Shown here: one piece after another, positions 1 through 7,274 of the stretch
How the letters are laid out: each line of letters opens with the position of its first letter
Position numbering within the stretch: the first letter of the stretch is position 1
Assembly: GCA_033791445.1 (NCBI GenBank)
Contig: JASJGS010000023.1
Span: 1-64,000, forward strand
Origin: JANTGF01 sp033791445
Lineage (GTDB): Bacteria; Bacteroidota; Bacteroidia; Bacteroidales; VadinHA17
Reading direction: 5' to 3'
DNA: 64,000 nucleotides
Program-made: the position numbers and the translations under genes
Notes under the pieces: model-generated
The model's input: only the letters and a program-made list of their open reading frames with translations
Told to the model about the DNA's origin: nothing
Database searches by the model: none

Positions 1-239
1 ACAACTTTATAAAATAAAAGTCAAATTAATTTCATGCCCCCGCTGCACATCCACCTGGATCACCTAGCCTATCATCTCCACAGGGGGTAGGTGGGGTGAA
101 ATTTATGGAAGATGGGTTTTAGTTCTCTATTTTATAAAATAAAAACCGATGCAACAATTGAATTATTTGTCGCACCGGTATTACAGTTAGAATTTACTAA
201 AATTATGCCATATCCAATTATTAATAACTTCTACTCATT
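1..239. other. Gene-free left edge
   Basis: I see no convincing gene here. The only open frame (112-318, plus strand) overlaps the 3' end of the opposite DUF6249 gene and has no protein-family features. The palindrome at 28-103 is the only notable content. Confidence 0.5.
28..103. repeat. GC-rich imperfect palindrome, possible structured RNA
   Basis: The outer arms AATTTCA (28-34) plus CCCC (37-40) pair with GGGG plus TGAAATT (93-103), leaving a 2-nt bulge. Inside, CCCCC (37-41) can pair with GGGGG (83-87), and CACCTA (61-66) with TAGGTG (88-93), so alternative folds exist. It is much richer in GC than the flanking AT-rich DNA. It lies beyond the 3' end of the leftward DUF6249 gene and could be a 3' UTR structure, a leader for a gene left of the window, or a small RNA. 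I do not recognise the family. Confidence 0.45.
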
Positions 240-572
240 TCAAATACGCAGTTTCCTGGCCAGGAAAAAATATGTGACAAGACTTAATCCGGAAAAAAGG
301 AAAATCATTGAGGGATAGGCTACACCCTCGTGGATTGTTGTAGTTGCATCTAGTATACCTGCAGCGAGAACTCCAATTGCAGCACCGATAAGGAGCATTC
401 CGAATGATAGAGAGAAGTTTCTCAAAGTGTACTTTTCCCCTGTATTAAATAACTTTGCATCAGCCCCTTTTTCAATTAATGCAAGTCTTTCTTTATTTCT
501 GGTAATGAATAATAGATAGAATACTCCGAATATTGCTCCAAATATTACTAATACGATAAGAAAATCATCCAT
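240..572 (-). CDS. DUF6249-like small membrane protein
   Basis: This is a 110-residue inner-membrane protein of unknown function. It has a hydrophobic N-terminal helix (about residues 4-22), a short basic/acidic cytoplasmic stretch around RNKERLALIEKGAD (25-38), then two further hydrophobic helices (about 53-72 and 86-104). The order helix, NKERLALIEKG-type segment, two helices is typical of the small DUF6249-type proteins that often sit next to ECF sigma factors in Bacteroidota. Here it is divergent from such a sigma gene across a 172-nt gap with mirrored promoter-like boxes. The family assignment is from memory of the motif; a specific function cannot be given. Confidence 0.72.
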   Translation of the reverse strand: MDDFLIVLVIFGAIFGVFYLLFITRNKERLALIEKGADAKLFNTGEKYTLRNFSLSFGMLLIGAAIGVLAAGILDATTTIHEGVAYPSMIFLFSGLSLVTYFFLARKLRI

Positions 573-621
573 AATTTTAAGTTTTTAGTGAAACATTTCT
601 TTTTATTGCACTTTTGACGAC

Positions 622-631
622 ACAAAATATA
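622..631 (-). promoter_or_regulatory. Possible -7 box for the DUF6249 gene
   Basis: ACAAAATATA on the plus strand reads TATATTTTGT on the minus strand, close to TAnnTTTG but with three bases between TA and TTTG. It mirrors the box at 703-712 on the other strand, so the pair forms an inverted repeat between the two divergent genes. Confidence 0.35.
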
Positions 632-680
632 AACGGTTACATCTTTTTCCCAAAAATGTTAGTTATTTTATTATCAATAT

Positions 681-711
681 TTTACATTCTTAAGTTTTTT
701 TCTATATTTTG
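681..711 (+). promoter_or_regulatory. Possible promoter of the ECF sigma operon
   Basis: A TTTA box (681-684) lies 18 nt before TATATTTTG (703-711), which resembles TAnnTTTG with one extra base. A start point a few bases later would give a leader of about 25 nt before the ATG at 745. Confidence 0.4.
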
Positions 712-744
712 TAACCAAAATAGTTTTCCAGCGTCATATTGGTG

Positions 745-1317
745 ATGGTAAAAGAATCAGATATCCACTTAGTGGAGATGATACTGGCAGGTAATAGGGA
801 TTCCTTTAGCTTGCTTGTTGATAGGTATAAAGATATGGTCTTTACCTTGTCAGTTGGACTTTTACAAAATAGAGAAGAAGCAGAGGAGGTTGCGCAGGAT
901 GCTTTTTTGAAAGTGTTTAAAGCACTCCCAAAGTTTAAGCAGAAGGCAAAGTTTTCAACCTGGATGTATAGAATTGTGTATAATGAGTGCATATCAAGGT
1001 TAAGACGAAAGAAAGCTAAGCTGGTTTCAATTGAGGACGTAAGCTATCAAGAATTGCCAGACGATTTTGAGGAGAATAATCCTGAATGGGTTCAAAAAGA
1101 AGTGAGGGAGAAAACCCTGAAGGAGGCTCTGCAGGACCTGCCAGAACAGGATAAAACTATTGTATTGTTATATTATTATGAAAACTGCCAGGTGGAAGAT
1201 ATCTCGAAAATATTGGATCTATCACCTTCAAATGTGAAGACTAAATTATTCCGTACCAGGAAGAAGTTATATACTATCCTGGTTGGTGCTAAAAAAAAAG
1301 AATTGATTGATTATTAA
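745..1317 (+). CDS. ECF-type RNA polymerase sigma factor
   Basis: This 190-residue sigma-70 family protein directs RNA polymerase to a dedicated promoter set. Region 2 contains the NREEAEEVAQDAFLKVF motif and the C-terminal half carries region 4 with LPEQDKTIVLLYYYEN, followed by the helix-turn-helix ending SNVKTKLFRTRKKL. The frame opens with TTG (739), GTG (742) and ATG (745); I chose the ATG. The stop overlaps the longest reading of the next gene, which encodes a membrane protein placed as an anti-sigma factor would be. Together they look like a classic ECF sigma/anti-sigma pair; the regulon is unknown. Confidence 0.9.
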   Translation: MVKESDIHLVEMILAGNRDSFSLLVDRYKDMVFTLSVGLLQNREEAEEVAQDAFLKVFKALPKFKQKAKFSTWMYRIVYNECISRLRRKKAKLVSIEDVSYQELPDDFEENNPEWVQKEVREKTLKEALQDLPEQDKTIVLLYYYENCQVEDISKILDLSPSNVKTKLFRTRKKLYTILVGAKKKELIDY

Positions 1318-1330
1318 AAAATATACAGAT

Positions 1331-1792
1331 ATGGCTTTAGATAATATGCTATCGGATAAAGAAATGGATGTCAATTTAGAGAAGATTTTTCTTGAAACAG
1401 GGAAAAATAAGGCTCCAGAAAATTTTACAGAGAATTTAATGTCACGCATTGAGCAAGAAAACCAGGCTGTTACCACAAAATATAAGCCATTAATCTCTAA
1501 ATGGGGTTGGGCATTAATTTCTGTTTTTGTACTGGCAACATTTTATGTTGTTTTTACCTCTGGTTCTGATTCACCCGAAAAGGGGTTTGAAATTAGTCAG
1601 CTATTTAAAAACACTTTTAGCTTCCATATTGATACACAGGGCCTGCTTCAAGTCAGCTCACAAATCACACAATTACTGTTTTCTTCAAAAGTGTTTCTAT
1701 CACTTATGGCTCTTGTTGTGATTGGGATTATTCAAACTTTTATTTACCAGAAGGTTGAAATAATTAGGCAAAAGCAGGTAATGCACACATAG
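1331..1792 (+). CDS. Putative membrane anti-sigma factor
   Basis: This 153-residue protein directly follows the ECF sigma gene. The N-terminal 55 residues are soluble and include LEKIFLETGKNKAPENFTEN, a pattern typical of cytoplasmic anti-sigma segments in Bacteroidota. Hydrophobic helices follow at about residues 58-76 and 123-143, so the middle loop should be periplasmic. There is no zinc-binding His-Cys motif. A TTG at 1307 would lengthen it by eight residues and overlap the sigma gene; the ATG at 1331 is more ordinary. The anti-sigma role is inferred from position and topology only, as I recognise no named domain. Confidence 0.65.
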   Translation: MALDNMLSDKEMDVNLEKIFLETGKNKAPENFTENLMSRIEQENQAVTTKYKPLISKWGWALISVFVLATFYVVFTSGSDSPEKGFEISQLFKNTFSFHIDTQGLLQVSSQITQLLFSSKVFLSLMALVVIGIIQTFIYQKVEIIRQKQVMHT

Positions 1793-1855
1793 GAGCCTTG
1801 CATTTCAATTTTAGGGTGAGATTTATTAAAAGTCTGGAAGATTTATTGCTTACTT

Positions 1856-2515
1856 TTATTGCATTAAGCCAATCATGGTTTTTATAACTGCATTGGCCCC
1901 ATCAGCTATTTGTACAATGTTTGCATCGAGCATATAACAAGGTGTAGTTACCAACTTATAATTTTGATCAACAATTACCTCCCCATGTGATGTCGTTTTA
2001 TGGTTTGCACCCATTGTCCTAATAGCAGTAGCTGTATCTTCATCCTGACCAATGGTGAGATCAGCATTGTCAAGTATTTTTGCCATAATTACTGGCGATA
2101 TACAGAGTGCACCAACTGGTTTTCGTGCTTCTATCATTTTTTTAATAGCAACTTCAACATCTGTATTTATAGTACATTCAGGCCCATCAAAGGCAAAACT
2201 GGAAAGATTTTTCGCGGCCCCAAATCCTCCTGGAAATATGATACCATCAAAGTCTGAAGGTTTGAATTCGCTTAATTCATGAATGTTTCCTCTGGCAATT
2301 CTGGCTGACTCAACAAGAACATTTCTTGATTCATCCATTTCTTCGCCTGTTAAGTGGTTTATAACATGAAATTGAGGTATGTCTGGAGCGAATATTTCAT
2401 AACTCCCTCCATTTTTTACAATAGCATAAAGGGTAAGTGTAGCTTCATGAATCTCAGCCCCGTCAAAAACTCCTGAGCCAGATAAAACCACTGCAAATTT
2501 CTTTTTTGAATCCAT
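1856..2515 (-). CDS. elbB: Isoprenoid biosynthesis glyoxalase ElbB
   Basis: This is a 219-residue DJ-1/PfpI superfamily protein. The sequence follows ElbB closely: LSGSGVFDGAEIHEA near the start, HVINHLTGEEMDESRNVL, then PGGFGAAKNLSSFA, the nucleophile-elbow cysteine in VGALCISPV, and VTTPCYMLDANIVQIADG near the end. ElbB homologues have weak glyoxalase activity and have been linked to isoprenoid metabolism; the physiological role is poorly defined. An ATG nine codons upstream (2542) is possible, but the start at 2515 aligns with the family. It is divergent from thpR across about 80 nt. Confidence 0.9.
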   Translation of the reverse strand: MDSKKKFAVVLSGSGVFDGAEIHEATLTLYAIVKNGGSYEIFAPDIPQFHVINHLTGEEMDESRNVLVESARIARGNIHELSEFKPSDFDGIIFPGGFGAAKNLSSFAFDGPECTINTDVEVAIKKMIEARKPVGALCISPVIMAKILDNADLTIGQDEDTATAIRTMGANHKTTSHGEVIVDQNYKLVTTPCYMLDANIVQIADGANAVIKTMIGLMQ

Positions 2516-2594
2516 GATATTTAGTTTTATAATTTCCATCACAAGTTATTCATTTTTTATTTTCTTTCCACATCTTTGTTTTAAAATGTAATAA

Positions 2595-3149
2595 ATGAAG
2601 AGGACTTTTATAGCAATCAAAGTTAACCCATCCAGAGAGTTTGAGTATTTTATTAATTCCATTAGAACAGAGATTCAGGGAGGAATTAATTGGTATGAAT
2701 CCAAAAAGCTACATCTTACACTAGGGTTTTTTGAGTCTACCTCCAATGAGCAGGAAGAGCAGATTAAAATAGTCCTTAAGAAAATATGTGCTCAAACTGA
2801 ATCATTTACACTTGATTTTCAAGGTTTGGGAGTGTTCCCTTCAAATGATGAACCTAGAGTAATTTGGATTGGGTTAATGAATACTAATATAATTACCAAA
2901 GTATATGAGGATCTGTGGCGTGAATTAAGATCTTCTGGGTTAAGCAGGGATAGGGGAAAATTCACTCCTCATATTACGATAGGACGGATTAAATATATGG
3001 TTGATAAAGAGCAATTGTTTCAACTTATTTCTGGAAATTGTAGAAGGAAGATAATGAAATCTACAATAAGGTCAATTATTTATTATGAAAGCACATTGAC
3101 CCCAACTGGTTCAGCTTACAGGGTCCTTGGACGATTCCAGCTGTTATAA
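2595..3149 (+). CDS. thpR: RNA 2',3'-cyclic phosphodiesterase ThpR
   Basis: This 184-residue protein is a two-H phosphoesterase (LigT/ThpR) that opens 2',3'-cyclic phosphate ends of RNA. Both catalytic HxTx motifs are present: HLTLGF at residues 40-45 and HITIGR beginning at residue 126. The length matches the family and the ATG start is unambiguous. It stands alone between the divergent elbB gene and the convergent sugar transferase. The biological substrate in bacteria is not settled. Confidence 0.9.
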   Translation: MKRTFIAIKVNPSREFEYFINSIRTEIQGGINWYESKKLHLTLGFFESTSNEQEEQIKIVLKKICAQTESFTLDFQGLGVFPSNDEPRVIWIGLMNTNIITKVYEDLWRELRSSGLSRDRGKFTPHITIGRIKYMVDKEQLFQLISGNCRRKIMKSTIRSIIYYESTLTPTGSAYRVLGRFQLL

Positions 3150-3174
3150 ATATGTATCACTCTACTTTATATGG

Positions 3175-4590
3175 TTACTTTCCCCGGCCCCTAATAATAG
3201 TTAGAAGAGTATAGATTAAAATCTTAAAATCAACATACATAGACATGTTTTCAATATATATCAGGTCATAATCTAATCTTTCTATCATTTGATCAACATC
3301 ACCTGCGTAGCCATATTTTACTTGACCCCATGACGTAATTCCGGGTTTCACTTTCTGAAGGTGAATATACTGGGGTGCCTTTTTTATAATTTTATTTATA
3401 AAATATTTACGTTCTGGACGTGGGCCTACGAGTGACATATCTCCTTTAAGCACATTTAAAAAATTCGGGATTTCATCCAGCCTTATTTTCCTCATTAGAT
3501 TACCTATCGGTGTTATCCTGGGATCATTTTCAGAACTTAATGCAGGTCCATATTCTTCGGCATCTTCATACATTGTCCTGAACTTATACATCCTAAAGGG
3601 CTTACCAAACCTTCCAATTCTCTCCTGCACAAACAGAACTTTACCTGGAGAACTAAAACGGATAATTATGGCCAGTGTTATGGTAAGAGGAAGGGTGAGA
3701 ATTATGGCGAAAAGTGAAACAATAATATCTAAAACTACCTTAATAGTTTGCTGCCACACAGGAATTAGTTCATGAGAGATAACAATGAGTGGAGTTCCAT
3801 AAACAGATGACATTCTTACACGGCCTGTAAAAATTTCATACAAACCAGGGATCGCTTTAATAATAACTTTTGAGCCTTTTAATTTATTTATTATTTGACC
3901 TGTCAACTCATAATCGCCTGGTTCCATAGCGATAATTACCTCTTCAATAGAGTGATTTTTGATTATTTCATTTACCTGGTCAAGACTTCCAAGGTTAGGG
4001 ATATACTGATCGAGAGGAAATGTTTTTTGATGATTCAGGCAAATATATCCAACGAACTTTGTGCCTGAAAATTTCTTTCCTGCCGTCAATTCTTTGTAGA
4101 CAGCTAGTGCTCTTCCATTTCCACCAATTAGCAATGTGGGAAAACCAATTATACCACTATGTATTCTATAATTGGTATGTGAGGTGATTAAGACACGTGG
4201 TATGTAGGTTAGAAAAAACTGAAGACTAAACAGAACAAGCAACGAAAGATAGTAGTTGGTGAAATTGTATATAGTGTCGTCTAGTAATAAGGTAAAAAAC
4301 AATATAATGACTCCAATTACAGTTACCAAAAAGGTTGTACCTAATTCTTGAAGCCTGGATTTGCGAAAAGGATAATTGTAGTAGCCCGACATATAATGCA
4401 GCAAAAGCCAAAAACAGGGAATTACCAATAAGCTGATATAAAACTTTACTCCCAGGTCAAGGGGTAGTCTATAACCAGAAATATTTGATTCTATATAAAG
4501 CTTCCTGAATAAATAGAAAATTGTCCAACTAAGTGCAGCTGCAAAAAAGTCAGAAAGTATATACTTAAGTCTCTGAGTTTTTCTATTCAT
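3175..4590 (-). CDS. Polyprenyl-phosphate sugar phosphotransferase
   Basis: This 471-residue membrane enzyme transfers a sugar 1-phosphate to a polyprenyl phosphate carrier, the first step in building an exopolysaccharide or O-antigen unit. About four hydrophobic helices lie in the first 130 residues, then comes a CoA/NAD-binding-like middle domain. The C-terminal bacterial sugar transferase domain (about 280-471) has FVQERIGRFGKPFRMYKFRTM-type sequence, RLDEIPNFLNVLKGDMSLVG and the invariant PRPE. The layout matches WcaJ/WbaP-type enzymes, but the exact sugar cannot be told. No other polysaccharide genes flank it, which is unusual because such initiators usually sit in a biosynthesis cluster. 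Confidence 0.88.
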   Translation of the reverse strand: MNRKTQRLKYILSDFFAAALSWTIFYLFRKLYIESNISGYRLPLDLGVKFYISLLVIPCFWLLLHYMSGYYNYPFRKSRLQELGTTFLVTVIGVIILFFTLLLDDTIYNFTNYYLSLLVLFSLQFFLTYIPRVLITSHTNYRIHSGIIGFPTLLIGGNGRALAVYKELTAGKKFSGTKFVGYICLNHQKTFPLDQYIPNLGSLDQVNEIIKNHSIEEVIIAMEPGDYELTGQIINKLKGSKVIIKAIPGLYEIFTGRVRMSSVYGTPLIVISHELIPVWQQTIKVVLDIIVSLFAIILTLPLTITLAIIIRFSSPGKVLFVQERIGRFGKPFRMYKFRTMYEDAEEYGPALSSENDPRITPIGNLMRKIRLDEIPNFLNVLKGDMSLVGPRPERKYFINKIIKKAPQYIHLQKVKPGITSWGQVKYGYAGDVDQMIERLDYDLIYIENMSMYVDFKILIYTLLTIIRGRGK

Positions 4591-4723
4591 AAAACTATCT
4601 TGTCGGTTATTTTAGGGTTTGTGCGCATTAATTCCAGTGCTAAACCAAAAAATACATCTGTTAAATTAGCTATTTACTATACGAATTTAGTATTAAGAAT
4701 GTTTTAATTTTTACCTTTATCCC

Positions 4724-5683
4724 TTATGCAAACTGATCTTTAGCAACCATTATTCGATTCATAACTTTATTGGCCAGTTTCAAAGCCATTATTGACTCCT
4801 CAAAGGAAAGTTTTGGCTCTAAATTCCCAGTTAGGCTGTTATAAAATGCCATTATTTCAGAATTGTTTTGATTCTTGGTTTCTTGTTTCGAAATGTTTGT
4901 TTGTACGTATGGTTCAGGTTGCACTATAATATTACCTCTGGACCTAGTACTGTCCCCCAGTTGGTAAATTTTTGTTTTAAGGTTAATAAAATCTATATAA
5001 AAATGCTTAGCATGTTGATAAATGTGAATATAGTGTTTTTGCTCATCATGAAGGAAATTGTATATTAAATTTGCTGAAGCCCCATTGTCAAATTCAATCC
5101 GAGTGTTTATCATCGTGGGAATATTTTTAACTTCCCCCAGAGTACCCGGTACAATTCTTTTAGGGTTGGCTTTTATTACCGATAGAAGAAATTCGATATC
5201 CTTAACAAGCTCTCTTATTATATTATTATCTGATTTAAATTCAGGTCTGTTTTTTCTTCTTATTTCGATATGAAAGGGGCGGTCTATTTCTTTGCTTAAG
5301 GAAATATAGGCAGGGTTAAATAAAAGGGGATTTCCTGTAAAAACCATTATGTTAGCTTCCTGGGCCAGTTTTAGCATTTCAAAATGACTCTCATCCTCAA
5401 TGTTTAGTGCCTCAGAAAGAAAAATATGTTTAAATCTTTTAGTAGCTCTAATAACTCTTTCAGAATCAGATACACATCCACCTAAAAAAAGTATGGCGTC
5501 GGATTTTTCTATCAACTCATCAAATGAATTAACCTTTTTCCTGCCAAAAAGTTGAGTTGGAGGTCCATTAGGGCTTGCTTTCGGCTGAAAGAAACCTGAG
5601 ATCTCAAATGGTTTTTTTCCGGATAATTGATTCAAATACTCATTTAGAGGTTTTTCATCAATTAAAACACCAAATTTTATCAT
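4724..5683 (-). CDS. Divergent Gfo/Idh/MocA-like oxidoreductase
   Basis: This 319-residue protein resembles NAD(P)-dependent sugar dehydrogenases of the Gfo/Idh/MocA type. The N-terminal part has a Rossmann-like pattern with FDELIEKSDAILFLGG and FKHIFLSEALNIED, followed by a mixed alpha/beta C-terminal half. The glycine-rich nucleotide-binding loop expected near the N terminus is weak, and I do not see the family's EKP signature, only SEALN at the equivalent place. It may have lost or changed cofactor use. A promoter box at 5702-5709 would start transcription near 5697, downstream of the ATG at 5704, so the ATG at 5683 is preferred. It may act with the adjacent sugar transferase, though a 133-nt gap separates them. 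Confidence 0.6.
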   Translation of the reverse strand: MIKFGVLIDEKPLNEYLNQLSGKKPFEISGFFQPKASPNGPPTQLFGRKKVNSFDELIEKSDAILFLGGCVSDSERVIRATKRFKHIFLSEALNIEDESHFEMLKLAQEANIMVFTGNPLLFNPAYISLSKEIDRPFHIEIRRKNRPEFKSDNNIIRELVKDIEFLLSVIKANPKRIVPGTLGEVKNIPTMINTRIEFDNGASANLIYNFLHDEQKHYIHIYQHAKHFYIDFINLKTKIYQLGDSTRSRGNIIVQPEPYVQTNISKQETKNQNNSEIMAFYNSLTGNLEPKLSFEESIMALKLANKVMNRIMVAKDQFA

Positions 5684-5701
5684 ATTTTTGCAGTGTTTAG
5701 G

Positions 5702-5730
5702 CAAAAGTAAGTCAATTCCAGTGAACCAAA
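5702..5730 (-). promoter_or_regulatory. Promoter of the oxidoreductase-like gene
   Basis: On the minus strand TACTTTTG (plus 5702-5709) fits TAnnTTTG exactly, with TTTG (plus 5727-5730) 17 nt upstream. Its position decides the start codon of the gene at 5683. Confidence 0.65.
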
Positions 5731-5793
5731 TCTTTTTTTTGGTCCGATTTATTAACCTTAGATTGTTGAAAACCCGGGAATTAGTAATTTTTT

Positions 5794-6456
5794 ATGGTAA
5801 ATGATTCTTTCATACATAGAGGATTAAGACAAAGACTTGTCCAGGAAATAATTGGTAAAGGCATTACTAATGAGCTTGTTTTAGAAGCTATTGGAAAAGT
5901 TCCCAGGCATCTCTTTATGGATACAGGGTTCATTAATTTTGCCTATAAAGATCAGGCTTTTCCAATAGGAGAGGGGCAAACTATATCTCAACCATATACA
6001 GTTGCTTTTCAAACGGAACTGTTGGATGTGGAAAAACGTCATAAAGTTCTTGAAATTGGAACTGGGTCAGGATATCAGGCAGCGGTTTTACTTCAAATGG
6101 GTGCACGAGTATATACAATTGAAAGGCAAAGAAAGCTCTTTTTAAAAACACAATCGCTCTTACCTACATTGGGATACAAACCACATTTTTTTTATGGAGA
6201 TGGATTTAAAGGACAACCAACTTTTGCTCCATTTGACAGGATATTAATAACCGCTGCAGCTCCTGAAATTCCTGATGGACTACTTCGGCAGCTAAAAGTA
6301 GGAGGTAAACTGGTAATTCCACTTGGTGGAGGCCAGTCACAAGAAATGATTTTAATTAAAAAGATTAGCGAGGACAAGTACGAAGAGTCGAAACATGGAT
6401 TTTTTATATTTGTACCTATGTTAAAGGGTACCAGTAACGGAAATAATAAAAGATAA
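5794..6456 (+). CDS. pcm: Protein-L-isoaspartate O-methyltransferase
   Basis: This 220-residue SAM-dependent methyltransferase repairs isoaspartyl residues in aged proteins. Visible family features are AIGKVPRHLFMD, the substrate-side QTISQPYTVAFQTELL, the SAM-binding motif VLEIGTGSGYQAAVL and ILITAAAPEIPDGLLRQL with GGKLVIPLG. Length and motif order are normal. The ATG at 5794 is the only sensible start. The next gene begins 8 nt after the stop, so the two are probably co-transcribed. Confidence 0.94.
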   Translation: MVNDSFIHRGLRQRLVQEIIGKGITNELVLEAIGKVPRHLFMDTGFINFAYKDQAFPIGEGQTISQPYTVAFQTELLDVEKRHKVLEIGTGSGYQAAVLLQMGARVYTIERQRKLFLKTQSLLPTLGYKPHFFYGDGFKGQPTFAPFDRILITAAAPEIPDGLLRQLKVGGKLVIPLGGGQSQEMILIKKISEDKYEESKHGFFIFVPMLKGTSNGNNKR

Positions 6457-6464
6457 TTTAAGGT

Positions 6465-7115
6465 ATGATTGAAGTTGTAAAATTTGTTTTTAACCCATTC
6501 CAGGAAAACACGTATCTTCTTTATGATGAGACCAGTGAATGTATTATTGTTGACCCGGGCTGCTCTGGTCATGAGGAACAGGAACTGTTAAGGAATTATA
6601 TAATAGCCCATGGGCTAATTCCTGTAAAAGTAATTCTAACACACGCTCATGTTGATCATATATGTGGCGCGAAATTTTTATCAGATGAATATGGACTGGT
6701 CCCAGAATGTCACAAGGAAGACCTTGGACTTCTTGAACAGGCTCAGTTTCATGGTAAAGTATTGGGATTTACTATTGAGGCTCCGCCAACACCCACACGT
6801 TTTCTGGAGGAGGGGAAAGAACTTAGATTTGGCAACTCAAGTTTACAAATAATGCATGTGCCAGGGCATTCGAAAGGGAGTGTAGCACTACATTCCAATG
6901 AAAATAGTTTTGTATTGACAGGTGACGTTTTGTTCTCAGGCAGTATTGGTAGAACAGATTTGCCAGGAGGAAGCTATGAGGTACTTATGAACAGCATTCG
7001 AGAGAAACTCCTACCAATGGGTGATGAAGTTGTTGTATATGCTGGACATGGTCCGGATACAAGTATTTTAGAAGAGAAAAAATCTAATCCATTTATTAAG
7101 CAGGCTTTCTTATAA
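6465..7115 (+). CDS. MBL-fold metallohydrolase, glyoxalase II-like
   Basis: This 216-residue metallo-beta-lactamase fold hydrolase is of the hydroxyacylglutathione hydrolase-like type. The dinuclear metal site is intact: THAHVDH (HxHxDH), the later GHSKGSV histidine, the bridging aspartate in TGDVLFSGSIGRTD and the final histidine in YAGHGPD. Family members hydrolyse thioesters such as S-lactoylglutathione, but many of these short bacterial forms have unknown substrates. It lies 8 nt after pcm, presumably in the same transcript. Confidence 0.88.
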   Translation: MIEVVKFVFNPFQENTYLLYDETSECIIVDPGCSGHEEQELLRNYIIAHGLIPVKVILTHAHVDHICGAKFLSDEYGLVPECHKEDLGLLEQAQFHGKVLGFTIEAPPTPTRFLEEGKELRFGNSSLQIMHVPGHSKGSVALHSNENSFVLTGDVLFSGSIGRTDLPGGSYEVLMNSIREKLLPMGDEVVVYAGHGPDTSILEEKKSNPFIKQAFL

Positions 7116-7198
7116 TGATGTAGGAAGCTATGATTTATAACAAGATTGTATGATTCCAACATTAATTTTGGTGGGATCTTATCATGTGAAAAATCATA

Positions 7199-7227
7199 TT
7201 TACTCATAGTTGCCTTTACTATTTTTG
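7199..7227 (+). promoter_or_regulatory. Promoter of gcvP
   Basis: TATTTTTG (7220-7227) matches TAnnTTTG exactly, with TTTA (7199-7202) 17 nt upstream as the -33 element. It predicts a leader of roughly 40 nt before the ATG at 7275. I see no glycine riboswitch in this short leader. Confidence 0.6.
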
Positions 7228-7274
7228 CGAATATTTAAATATGTACGTATTTTTAATTTCTTAAGATTATTCTT

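Noticed and set aside
28..103. TPP riboswitch, SRP RNA or 16S rRNA 3' end
   Set aside because: There are partial resemblances (GAGATGATA and CAGCG on the minus strand; TGGATCACCT on the plus strand), but the conserved CTGAGA, GGAA tetraloop/AGCAG and neighbouring rRNA sequence are missing.
112..318. 68-residue plus-strand open frame
   Set aside because: It overlaps the 3' end of the opposite DUF6249 gene and shows no family pattern.
702..992. 96-residue minus-strand open frame inside the ECF sigma region
   Set aside because: It is an antisense shadow of the sigma gene, which has clear conserved motifs in the other frame.
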